7,650 nucleotides of DNA. It comes from a bacterium. Its GTDB lineage: Bacteria > Desulfobacterota > Anaeroferrophillalia > Anaeroferrophillales > Tharpellaceae. The notes under the pieces are model-generated. The model searched no databases and was not told the origin of the DNA. It saw only the letters and a list, made by a program, of their open reading frames with translations. The stretch spans positions 1 through 7,650 of the forward strand of contig JAOZKP010000133.1 in assembly GCA_029935295.1 (NCBI GenBank), read 5' to 3'. A program made the translations under genes and the position numbers. Below are positions 1-6,809 of this stretch, one piece after another (the stretch's first letter is position 1; each line of letters opens with the position of its first letter).

Positions 1-38
1 CAACATCTTGTCTATCGAAATTTTTACTTAGCCATCCC

Positions 39-68
39 GTGACTTTTTACGAGTTCATCATCTATAAT
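39..68 (+). promoter_or_regulatory. Candidate sigma70 promoter for the flavoprotein gene
   Basis: A perfect -10 hexamer TATAAT lies at 63-68. Eighteen bases upstream is GTGACT (39-44), which matches 4 of 6 positions of the TTGACA consensus. Transcription would begin near 75, giving a leader of about 30 bases to the ATG at 105. The arrangement also argues against an in-frame GTG start at 39, because that codon lies inside the -35 box. Seen by eye; not tested. Confidence 0.5.
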
Positions 69-104
69 GAACTCGAATTTGCAATCTTAACCGGAGTCTT
101 TATT

Positions 105-1490
105 ATGCGGGAAGTTGAGTATCTGATTATCGGCGTAGGAACCGCTGGTCTGGGAGCCTACAGCCGGATCAGAAGGAAATCTAAAAGTCTACTCCTTATT
201 CAACATGGTCCTTTCGGAACCACCTGCGCCCGGGTTGGCTGCATGCCCAGTAAAATGCTGGTGACGGCAGGCGAACTCGCCTACAGCATAGATCACGGAA
301 ACTATTTTGGTGTTGACGGCGACTACAAAGTCGATGGAAAAGAGGTTTTTGCGCGTCTGAAAAGAGACCGGGCGGAGAAATTTGTCGGCGGAGTCTTGAA
401 AGCAGTTGATAAAATTCCGCAGGAGATAATTATTCGGGGAGAGGCTCGATTTGTCGCCGAAAATAGGGTTGAGGTGAACGGTGAAGAAATTCTCGCGGAA
501 AAGATCATCCTGGCCTGTGGTTCGTCGCCTTTTATCCCGACTCCATTGAGCCACCTGGCGGCTGAACTCGATACCTCGGATACGATTTTTGAGCTTGATG
601 ATCTTCCCCATTCGATCGCCGTCATCGGCCTTGGCGTGATTGCGCTTGAGTTGGGACAGGCTTTTCATCGTCTGGGAGTGCGCACGACTCTTTTTGGTCA
701 CAGCGGCCGGATCGGTCCCTTTACCCTCCCGGAAATGCAGAGCGATTGTCTCAAGGTCTTAAGTAAAGAGCTTGATATTGTTCCGGCCGGAAAATTTACT
801 GCGGCCCGAAAAAAGGGCTCTCAATTTTCGCTTGAATTTACAACCGGAAATGGTGAAACGCTAGTCAGGGAGTTTGAACGGGTTGTTGTCGCCTCGGGCA
901 GGCGCTCGAATGTTCTCAACATGGAGATCGCTAAATCAGGTCTCAAACTTGATGACAGAGGAGTTCCGGTTTACAATCTACAAACAATGCAATGCGGTAA
1001 TGCGCCCATATATCTTACCGGCGATGCCAACGAAGATCTGCCACTCTGGCATGAGGCTTACGCCGAGGGGCGAATTGCCGGGGACAACGCTCTTCTTTTT
1101 CCGGAAAGCAAGCCGGTTAAACGACTTGTGCCATTGGGCATCTATTTTTCCGATCCCCAGATTGCGATGGTTGGTAAAAAATATACAGAGCTTGATCCGA
1201 ATAAAATAGTTGTTGGCAGGGCCTTGGTTGCCAACGGTCCCCGACACAAGATCTATGATGTGCGTGATGGTCAGCTCTCAGTTTTTGTCGAAAAAGAGAG
1301 TGGCAGGATATTAGGAGCCGAAATATTCGGCAAGGGTGCGGAGCATTTCGCCCATTATTTGAGCCTTGCAATCACTCACAGGATGACGGTACAAAATGTA
1401 CTGGAAGCCCCTTTCTATCATCCCTGTTTAGAAGAGGTCATGAAGGAATCATTAAACCAGGCGCTGTTTCAGCTGGCAAAAATAAAATAA
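105..1490 (+). CDS. Dihydrolipoamide dehydrogenase-like FAD/NAD disulfide oxidoreductase
   Basis: A cytoplasmic flavoprotein of 461 residues, normal length for the class I pyridine nucleotide-disulfide oxidoreductases. Seen in order: an N-terminal FAD-binding GxGxxG (G10-V-G-T-A-G15); a redox disulfide CARVGC (C41, C46) followed by MPSK; a second Rossmann motif G175-L-G-x-x-A-x-E182 for NAD(P)H; a TGD motif with FAD-contacting D307; and a C-terminal dimer domain with HPCLEE (H439, E444), the catalytic His/Glu pair of this family. The family passes electrons between a dithiol, FAD and NAD. Lipoamide dehydrogenase (E3) is the nearest class, but the disulfide reads GTTCARVGC rather than the usual GGTCLNVGC, so this belongs to a divergent E3-like subgroup and the true substrate is uncertain. 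No E1, E2 or glycine-cleavage gene adjoins it here. ATG 105 was chosen because CCGGAG (91-96) sits 8 bases upstream and the Rossmann fold then starts at the usual place. It could also be another disulfide reductase; mercuric and glutathione reductase signatures are not seen. Confidence 0.88.
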   Translation: MREVEYLIIGVGTAGLGAYSRIRRKSKSLLLIQHGPFGTTCARVGCMPSKMLVTAGELAYSIDHGNYFGVDGDYKVDGKEVFARLKRDRAEKFVGGVLKAVDKIPQEIIIRGEARFVAENRVEVNGEEILAEKIILACGSSPFIPTPLSHLAAELDTSDTIFELDDLPHSIAVIGLGVIALELGQAFHRLGVRTTLFGHSGRIGPFTLPEMQSDCLKVLSKELDIVPAGKFTAARKKGSQFSLEFTTGNGETLVREFERVVVASGRRSNVLNMEIAKSGLKLDDRGVPVYNLQTMQCGNAPIYLTGDANEDLPLWHEAYAEGRIAGDNALLFPESKPVKRLVPLGIYFSDPQIAMVGKKYTELDPNKIVVGRALVANGPRHKIYDVRDGQLSVFVEKESGRILGAEIFGKGAEHFAHYLSLAITHRMTVQNVLEAPFYHPCLEEVMKESLNQALFQLAKIK

Positions 1491-1491
1491 C

Positions 1492-4400
1492 TTAATCAGC
1501 CGGGCGGGCGAGAATTTCCTGAATGACTCTGGAAAAAGAGTCCATGATATATGGTTTAGCAACCACTCCGAGAAAGCCGTAGTCACGAAAATTGGCCATG
1601 ACATCATCGTGCGAGTAACCGCTGCTGACAATGGCTTTGGCCTTGGGGTCGATTTCCAGAAGCAGCTGGATTGCTTCTTTACCGCCGATACCGCCGGGGA
1701 TGGTCAGATCCATGATTACCAGGTCAAAAGGTTGTTGCTCCTTAAGGGCTTGTTGGTATTTGTCAAGAGCTTCCTGTCCGTTTGCCGCATAGTCAACTGT
1801 ATGTCCCATTACGATGAGCATTTCGCCGCAGGTCTCCCTGACAACTTCTTCATCGTCCATGACCAGAATTTTGCCGGTAACCATTTGGTTGGTTTCTGTG
1901 GTATGTTCCGTTGCCGCTGCCGGTGTGGTTCCGGATGCCGGCAGGTGAATTGTAAAGGTAGTTCCGGCGTCGGATTTTGATTCTACATTTATTAGACCAT
2001 TATGGTTTTTGATGATGGAAAAAACCGTCGCCAGGCCGAGGCCGCTACCGGTCCGTTTGGTGGTGAAGTAGGGATCAAAGATCTTGTTTAGATGTTCCGG
2101 GCTGATGCCAACACCCTGGTCGGACATGGTTATTTTTATAAAACGGTCGTTATTGCTTTCGACGGGCAGTTCTGCTGGTGATAAAATAACATTTTCGGCT
2201 TTTATGGTCAGTCTGCCGCCATTCGGCATTGCCTGACTGGCATTCATCGCCAGGTTATTGATTATTTGGCTGAATTGGCCGGTATCGACCGAGGCGGACC
2301 ATAAATCTGTGGCAATATTGATTTCGACATCAGTATTGCTGCCGCGCAGGGAGAATTTTGCAACTTCGTGCAGCAGCGGACCGATTGCAACCAGCTGTTT
2401 GACCGGTGATCCTCCCCGCGCAAAGGTTAGTAATTGTTGAGTTAACCCTTGTGCCTGCGATAGAGACTGTTCGGTTTTCTCAAGGTAGTGAGATACTTTT
2501 TCCTGATTATCAGGAAACATTTTGGCGAGCGAGATGTTGCCGTAAACAGCAGTCAGCAGGTTGTTGAAATCATGGGCAATGCCTCCGGCCAGAAGGCCGA
2601 TGGATTCAAGTTTTTGATTGGTTTCCATCTCCTTGCGAAGATGCACCTTCTCAGTTATATCCCTGATGACGATAATGCTGCCGATAGTTTTGCTATCCTG
2701 ACCACCGATTGGGGCCGTACTGGCGGCGATAATTTTTTCTTTACCATCCCGGGAAAGGATGCTGATCTGTTCCTGACGATAATTATGCTGATTCGTATCT
2801 TCAAGTGGATGCAGCAGGTCGATTGGAGATTCGTTCTCATTCTTTGAGGTTACAGATAATACTACCTCTAGATTCTGGTCCAGAGCGGAGTCGGAAATCC
2901 AGCCGGTGATCTGCTTGGCGGCGTGGTTCATGAGGGTGATTTTGCCGCTTATATCAGTGGCCATGACTCCGTCACCAATACTGCTCAGAGTAACCGCCAG
3001 CCGCTCCTTTTCAGCCAGAAGTGCCTGTTCGGTCTGCTTGCTGTCAGTAATGTCGATGACGCTGCCCATAATCGCTGGTTTCCCTTTGAATTCAATGGTG
3101 GCAGCGCTGAAGTCGAGCCATTTGAGTTCGCCGTGTTTGGTTAGGATTTTCATTTCATAGCGGGCCGGGATTTTCTGTCCACTTTCCCGGCGCTGGCCGG
3201 CAAGCTTCACCTGTTCGCGGATATCCGGATGAACCAGTTCCCAGAATTTCATTTGCAGCAGTTCGTTAAGGGGGTAACCGCTGATCCTGCAACCGGCAGG
3301 GTTGGCGTAAACAAAGGTTTCATGCTGGTGGATGAAGATAGCTGTTGGGCTGGTATTGGCCAGAGTCTTGAATTTTCCTTCACTGTCACGCAATGATTGT
3401 TCGACCTGCTGCCGTTGGCTAATCATTTGGTTTACAGTTGTTGCCAAATTCTGAAACTCTTTCAGGGAGAGCTCGTAAGGGTCTATTTTCCGGTCCTGGC
3501 GGGCCGCCTGAGTAAAGAAGTTGGTGAACACCTGGAATTCCTGCCGGATTTTTTTACTCATAAAACGGATAATCAGGAGCAGTGAGAAGAAGGTCAGGAA
3601 CAGTATCAAAATGATATTACGCACATCCCGGGAAATATTCTTTTCAAGTTTGCTCTGGTAGACGGAAATTACGGCATCCATGTCCGGATGATAGGCCCCG
3701 GCGGCAACAATCAGATTTGCTTTTTTATAGAGTTTGAAGAAGGATGTTTTTAGTTGCGGTTGGGGGTTGTCGCCGATTTTTTTGTACCAGTATGAAACAA
3801 AACATTGTCCATGTTCTCGTAATCCTTTAAGAAACTCCCGGCGATAGAGTTTGCCGGTGGCGTCAGGAGTGTTGTCTGATATATGTTTGCCAATCAGGTC
3901 AGGACGGTTGGCATTGGCGTACATGATGCCGAAATCATTGCCGCCGTTAATCTCAAGAAGTTTGATGACGAAAACGTAGTTTTGATTGTTGCTGCCGAAC
4001 CGATGAATATTCAGGTAGTTGTTAATCTGTTTTTGGATAGTTTCTTCAAGGCTGTCCAGGTAGGTTCCGGTGCCGAAGTACCAGTTGTAAGGTTCAAAGC
4101 GTTTAATAAAGGTGATTTTTTTTGATTTGCTGCCTCGGGGTTGTCCCGGCTTGTGAAATTGATAAGTGTTGAATCCGGCACCGCTGCCGGAGGTGATCTC
4201 CTGAAAGCGGTCCAGAAGGTGGGGGTTATCTCTGTTATTCAGGTCACTGAGGCTCAGTCCCTCTATTTCCGGCAGGTTAGGGTTTAGCTGGAAGACCCCT
4301 TTGTCGTTCATGATATAATAATATCCTGTACCGTCATTGTCAAAACGGATGGCACCCAGGGTTGTTTTGATCAACTGTTTGATCTCGGTATCGGAGTGGG

Positions 4401-4707
4401 GTTGATATTTCTGGCAGATTGCGGTCGCGATCTGCAGGGATTCTTCAACGCGTTGTTTGAGTTTTTTGCGGGCCAGACTTTCAATTTGGGAGAGACGGTG
4501 ATCTATGTATTCAATGGTCTGATTAACCTGGCTTTGTAGTTCCGTTTTCTGGCGTGCGGTAAATTCCTCTTGGAATGAAGTTAATTCCTGGTGAAAACGA
4601 CTGTATTTTTCACTGATCAGCAGATATCCCAAGCTGGTGACAGCGAGGAAAATCAAGAGCACCATGAAAATGGTAATCAGCCGGGTTATACTTCTAGTTT
4701 TCTTCAT
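1492..4707 (-). CDS. Membrane hybrid histidine kinase: tandem Cache, PAS-PAS, HisKA, HATPase, receiver
   Basis: A 1071-residue inner-membrane sensor kinase. Seen: TM1 about 10-31; a charged, probably coiled-coil stretch about 38-100; a first Cache-like domain about 85-225 (GYYYIMND near 130, NWYFGTGTYLD near 208-218); a second about 235-345 (NYVFVIK, AAGAYHPDMD); TM2 about 363-383; PAS1 about 440-557; PAS2 about 565-690; HisKA with the phospho-acceptor H712 in GGIAHDFNN; HATPase_c about 800-912 with N box (NNLAMNAS), DQGVGIS, FDPYFTTK and GSGLGLA; and a receiver about 945-1065 with acidic D951/D952, phospho-acceptor D1000 and K1051. All catalytic residues look intact, so autophosphorylation at H712 and transfer to D1000 are expected. 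The ligand is probably a small extracellular molecule (inference from Cache domains). No HPt domain and no separate response regulator is seen in the window, so its output is unknown. The ATG has a weak purine-rich AAAGAG about 4 bases upstream. It converges on the flavoprotein gene and diverges from the cyclase. Confidence 0.93.
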   Translation of the reverse strand: MKKTRSITRLITIFMVLLIFLAVTSLGYLLISEKYSRFHQELTSFQEEFTARQKTELQSQVNQTIEYIDHRLSQIESLARKKLKQRVEESLQIATAICQKYQPHSDTEIKQLIKTTLGAIRFDNDGTGYYYIMNDKGVFQLNPNLPEIEGLSLSDLNNRDNPHLLDRFQEITSGSGAGFNTYQFHKPGQPRGSKSKKITFIKRFEPYNWYFGTGTYLDSLEETIQKQINNYLNIHRFGSNNQNYVFVIKLLEINGGNDFGIMYANANRPDLIGKHISDNTPDATGKLYRREFLKGLREHGQCFVSYWYKKIGDNPQPQLKTSFFKLYKKANLIVAAGAYHPDMDAVISVYQSKLEKNISRDVRNIILILFLTFFSLLLIIRFMSKKIRQEFQVFTNFFTQAARQDRKIDPYELSLKEFQNLATTVNQMISQRQQVEQSLRDSEGKFKTLANTSPTAIFIHQHETFVYANPAGCRISGYPLNELLQMKFWELVHPDIREQVKLAGQRRESGQKIPARYEMKILTKHGELKWLDFSAATIEFKGKPAIMGSVIDITDSKQTEQALLAEKERLAVTLSSIGDGVMATDISGKITLMNHAAKQITGWISDSALDQNLEVVLSVTSKNENESPIDLLHPLEDTNQHNYRQEQISILSRDGKEKIIAASTAPIGGQDSKTIGSIIVIRDITEKVHLRKEMETNQKLESIGLLAGGIAHDFNNLLTAVYGNISLAKMFPDNQEKVSHYLEKTEQSLSQAQGLTQQLLTFARGGSPVKQLVAIGPLLHEVAKFSLRGSNTDVEINIATDLWSASVDTGQFSQIINNLAMNASQAMPNGGRLTIKAENVILSPAELPVESNNDRFIKITMSDQGVGISPEHLNKIFDPYFTTKRTGSGLGLATVFSIIKNHNGLINVESKSDAGTTFTIHLPASGTTPAAATEHTTETNQMVTGKILVMDDEEVVRETCGEMLIVMGHTVDYAANGQEALDKYQQALKEQQPFDLVIMDLTIPGGIGGKEAIQLLLEIDPKAKAIVSSGYSHDDVMANFRDYGFLGVVAKPYIMDSFSRVIQEILARPAD

Positions 4708-4741
4708 ATGGTCTCTTTGCGGAGTTGGTTTTTTTTGAGAA

Positions 4742-4768
4742 GTTACACCTTATTGAGGTTTTTGTCAA
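4742..4768 (-). promoter_or_regulatory. Candidate promoter for the hybrid kinase gene
   Basis: Read on the minus strand, a perfect -35 TTGACA is the complement of 4768-4763. The best -10 is TGTAAC (complement of 4747-4742, 4/6 match) with a short 15-base spacer; TAACTT at the normal 17-base spacing is weaker. Transcription would start near 4735, about 28 bases before the ATG at 4707. The -35 is convincing and the -10 is not, which fits a weak or activator-dependent promoter. Inference by eye only. Confidence 0.35.
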
Positions 4769-4950
4769 TCTAAAGAATGCTTGTTTTTACAGCTAGATAC
4801 AAGCCTGAATATCTCTTTGGAGGAGGTTTAAATATTATTATATTACCTGTCGGAGGTATTGTCGGGTAAAAATTTTAACCAGACAAAGCCTTTAATTTTT
4901 CAAGTATTCATAGTTGTATTTCAGAGTGCAGTATAAATCAAAGAATTGAT

Positions 4951-4979
4951 TTGACCTTGTGATTAAAAAAAGTTATTTT
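4951..4979 (+). promoter_or_regulatory. Candidate rightward promoter upstream of the cyclase
   Basis: TTGACC (4951-4956, 5/6 to the -35 consensus) is followed after 17 bases by TATTTT (4974-4979, 4/6 to the -10). Initiation near 4986 would give a leader of about 180 bases before the cyclase ATG, with the 5055-5108 hairpin inside it. The TATAGT hexamers just downstream are alternative -10 boxes. In such AT-rich DNA chance matches are likely, so confidence is low. Confidence 0.33.
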
Positions 4980-5054
4980 CAAGAGAATTATAGTATAGTA
5001 TGTTAATCTAAAGTTATTTGTTTGCGATTTTAGAAGATTTGATGTAATTTTAAA

Positions 5055-5108
5055 AATAAAGCCCGAAACCTTAAAGTATGCACTCACTTAAAGGTTTCAG
5101 GCTTTATT
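5055..5108. terminator. Long imperfect hairpin, terminator-like on either strand
   Basis: The arms 5055-5076 and 5087-5108 pair at 20 of 22 positions around a 10-base loop (5077-5086). The mismatches are A5073/A5090 and C5064/A5099. The stem core is GCCxGAAACC with A/T-rich outer ends, the shape of a bidirectional intrinsic terminator. Read leftward, the stem ends in GGGCTTTATTTTTAAAA, a fair U-tract; read rightward it ends in GGCTTTATTCT, which is weaker. Neither flanking gene ends here, since both start on either side, so the element would have to terminate a small RNA, attenuate the cyclase leader, or insulate the two promoters. The structure is seen directly; the function is inferred. Confidence 0.5.
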
Positions 5109-5146
5109 CTGAGCTTGTAGTACTATCCCCTCTCCATCTTCCTCAA

Positions 5147-5162
5147 AGCATCTGGAGGTGCT
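5147..5162 (+). promoter_or_regulatory. Shine-Dalgarno in a small hairpin before the cyclase
   Basis: The strong SD GGAGG (5154-5158) sits 8 bases before ATG 5167 and decides that start. It lies inside AGCATC-TGGA-GGTGCT, a 6-bp stem (one G-U pair) with a TGGA loop. A competing pairing joins CTGAGC (5109-5114) to GCTCAG (5160-5165) and cannot form together with the small stem. This could make translation structure-dependent, but short stems of this kind arise often by chance. Confidence 0.3.
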
Positions 5163-5166
5163 CAGA

Positions 5167-6795
5167 ATGTCAACCTCCCGCCATGAAACTCCAACCATTA
5201 TTATGCGGCGTAGTCGCCGACTCTTTTTAATTATTTTTTTGCTGACCGGGTCTGTGATCAGTGGTCTTATGATGGTATTTTACCAGTCTGAGATAAAAAC
5301 CCAGCTAATCAATCTGAAGCTGCAGGAGACCTTTGCGGTTGAATTGCAAGGTCAGCTTGTCGGAGATACACTGAATTCTATCGTCAGTGATCTGTTTTTT
5401 CTAAGAGAGCAGAACGAACTTAAGGATTATCTTAGAAACAGAGATCCCGGTACGTTGGACAAAATCGCTTCTGAGTACCTTTTTATGGTTAAGCAGAAAC
5501 AGATTTATGACCAGATCCGGCTTATTGACAGTGATGGTATGGAAACCGTCCGGGTGAATTTCAACCGGGGATCTCCGCTGCAGGTTGCCAGCGATAAGCT
5601 TCAGTTAAAACAGAAGCGTTACTATTTTAAAGATACTTTTGCTCTGGCAAAAGAAGCTGTATTTATCTCGTCTTTTGATCTCAATATTGAAAACGGGGTC
5701 GTGGAAAAGCCATTCAAACCCATGATCCGCATTGCCACTCCGGTCTTTGATTCTGAAGATCAAAAATCAGGAATTATCATTCTTAACTATCTGGGTGCTA
5801 CTCTTCTACAGAAAATTCTTACATTAGATTCTGTTGCTCAGGGTAAAACGATGCTGCTTAATGCCGATGGTTACTGGCTGTTGAGTCCTGATTCTAAACA
5901 GGAATGGGGTTTTATGTTCAATGACAGGCCGCGGAGTTTTAGTTTTCAGCACAAAAAAGTCTGGCAGACAATTCAGCAGAAGAAAAACGGGCAGTTCCGT
6001 AATGCTGTCGGATTATTTACATTCAAAACGATCTATCCCTTAGAACAATTATCCAATTCTGGTGTTGATTCAGATAATGTTTTTCACAAGAAAATTGTTA
6101 CTTCAGAACCGGGGGCGTACCATTGGCATCTGGTTTCTCTGGTTCCGGCGCAGACTATCAATTCTTATTCAAGCCGCCTGATGGCGAAACTCTTTGTTTT
6201 GGGAGTGATAATCTTTTTGCTGGTTGCTGGTGGGTCATGGATTATCGCTTTGACTATCACCCGGAGAATGGTTGAACAGGCCCACCTGAAACTTCTGGCA
6301 CTTTTCGACCCTCTGACTGAACTTCCTAATCGAAGACTCTTTTTTGACCGGCTGCAAATGGCTTTGGAGCATGGCCGTAGAAACAAGGCTGTATTTGGTC
6401 TGCTCTATATTGATCTCGACGGATTTAAAGGTGTCAATGATACCTTTGGTCATGAGGCTGGTGATGAATTGCTGCAGGTGGCAGCTGATCGTTTAAGTCA
6501 AGCCTTAAGAAAATCAGATACAGTGGCCCGGCTTGGCGGTGATGAGTTTGCGATTATCATCGATTATCTGGACTCAGCGGCGGGTGCGGAAATAATTGCC
6601 GAGAAGATTTTATCCTCTATTGCACAACCGATTTCTCTGAAAGCCGGTGATGCAAAAGTGGGTGCAAGTATTGGCATCGCCATGTTCCCGGAAGATGCCG
6701 ATAGCGCTGAAGAACTTCTGCAGATGGCTGATAAAGCTATGTATACTTCTAAAAATCAAGGTAAAAACAGATGCACATTCTATTCTGGACAGTAA
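5167..6795 (+). CDS. Membrane diguanylate cyclase with periplasmic double-Cache-like sensor
   Basis: A 542-residue inner-membrane enzyme predicted to make cyclic di-GMP from two GTP. Seen: a basic N-terminus, then TM1 about 19-39; a periplasmic region about 40-338 of the double-Cache/PDC type often found on cyclases and kinases (YYFKDTF near 152, FDLNIENGVVEKP and KPMIRIATPVFD near 170-195, a second lobe about 220-335); TM2 about 341-365; and a GGDEF domain about 376-540 beginning FDPLTELPNRR. The catalytic side looks complete: metal-binding D416 in IDLDGFK, the FKxVND guanine-contact motif, and G457-G-D-E-F461. The inhibitory site is R448-K-S-D451, exactly five residues before GGDEF, so product inhibition is expected. 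There is no EAL domain and no obvious HAMP between TM2 and GGDEF. ATG 5167 was chosen over the in-frame GTG at 5158 because that GTG overlaps the SD. It is followed 14 bases later by a lipoprotein gene. Confidence 0.93.
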   Translation: MSTSRHETPTIIMRRSRRLFLIIFLLTGSVISGLMMVFYQSEIKTQLINLKLQETFAVELQGQLVGDTLNSIVSDLFFLREQNELKDYLRNRDPGTLDKIASEYLFMVKQKQIYDQIRLIDSDGMETVRVNFNRGSPLQVASDKLQLKQKRYYFKDTFALAKEAVFISSFDLNIENGVVEKPFKPMIRIATPVFDSEDQKSGIIILNYLGATLLQKILTLDSVAQGKTMLLNADGYWLLSPDSKQEWGFMFNDRPRSFSFQHKKVWQTIQQKKNGQFRNAVGLFTFKTIYPLEQLSNSGVDSDNVFHKKIVTSEPGAYHWHLVSLVPAQTINSYSSRLMAKLFVLGVIIFLLVAGGSWIIALTITRRMVEQAHLKLLALFDPLTELPNRRLFFDRLQMALEHGRRNKAVFGLLYIDLDGFKGVNDTFGHEAGDELLQVAADRLSQALRKSDTVARLGGDEFAIIIDYLDSAAGAEIIAEKILSSIAQPISLKAGDAKVGASIGIAMFPEDADSAEELLQMADKAMYTSKNQGKNRCTFYSGQ

Positions 6796-6809
6796 GAAGG
6801 TAATTTATT

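Larger units (their letters stand above)
4708..5166. other. AT-rich divergent intergenic region
   Basis: This stretch of about 460 bases separates the divergent kinase and cyclase genes and is visibly richer in A and T than either. It holds the candidate kinase promoter (4742-4768), a candidate rightward promoter (4951-4979), two overlapping TATAGT hexamers (4989-4994, 4994-4999) with no good -35, a long imperfect hairpin (5055-5108) and an SD hairpin (5147-5162). The 9-mer AATCTAAAG occurs twice in the same orientation (4767-4775 and 5005-5013). There is no convincing protein-coding gene, tRNA or recognised riboswitch. Confidence 0.7.

Noticed and set aside
39..104. An N-terminal extension of the flavoprotein from GTG 39.
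   Set aside because: The extra 22 residues are unlike the family, lack a ribosome binding site, and overlap the candidate promoter; ATG 105 has a well-spaced SD.
189..701. A 170-codon antisense frame within the flavoprotein gene.
   Set aside because: It is wholly opposite a well-supported gene, with no recognisable motif and basic, irregular composition; treated as a shadow frame.
1525..1542. A GACTCT/AGAGTC hairpin just inside the kinase 3' end, considered as a terminator for the flavoprotein gene.
   Set aside because: It is a six-bp stem with no following T-run on the plus strand.
4777..4869. A 30-codon ATG frame in the intergenic region, ending in a hydrophobic glycine-rich tail.
   Set aside because: It has no Shine-Dalgarno at usable spacing, lies over the candidate kinase promoter region, and is of a length expected by chance.
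4850..4870. Small TTACC/GGTAA inverted repeat near 4850-4869.
   Set aside because: The pairing is short with competing registers and no flanking T-run; probably chance.
5158..5166. GTG start of the cyclase three codons upstream.
   Set aside because: The GTG overlaps the GGAGG Shine-Dalgarno that correctly serves ATG 5167.
4980..5166. A c-di-GMP (GEMM-type) riboswitch ahead of the cyclase.
   Set aside because: The leader is AT-rich and lacks the conserved GEMM core elements I would expect; only simple hairpins are visible.
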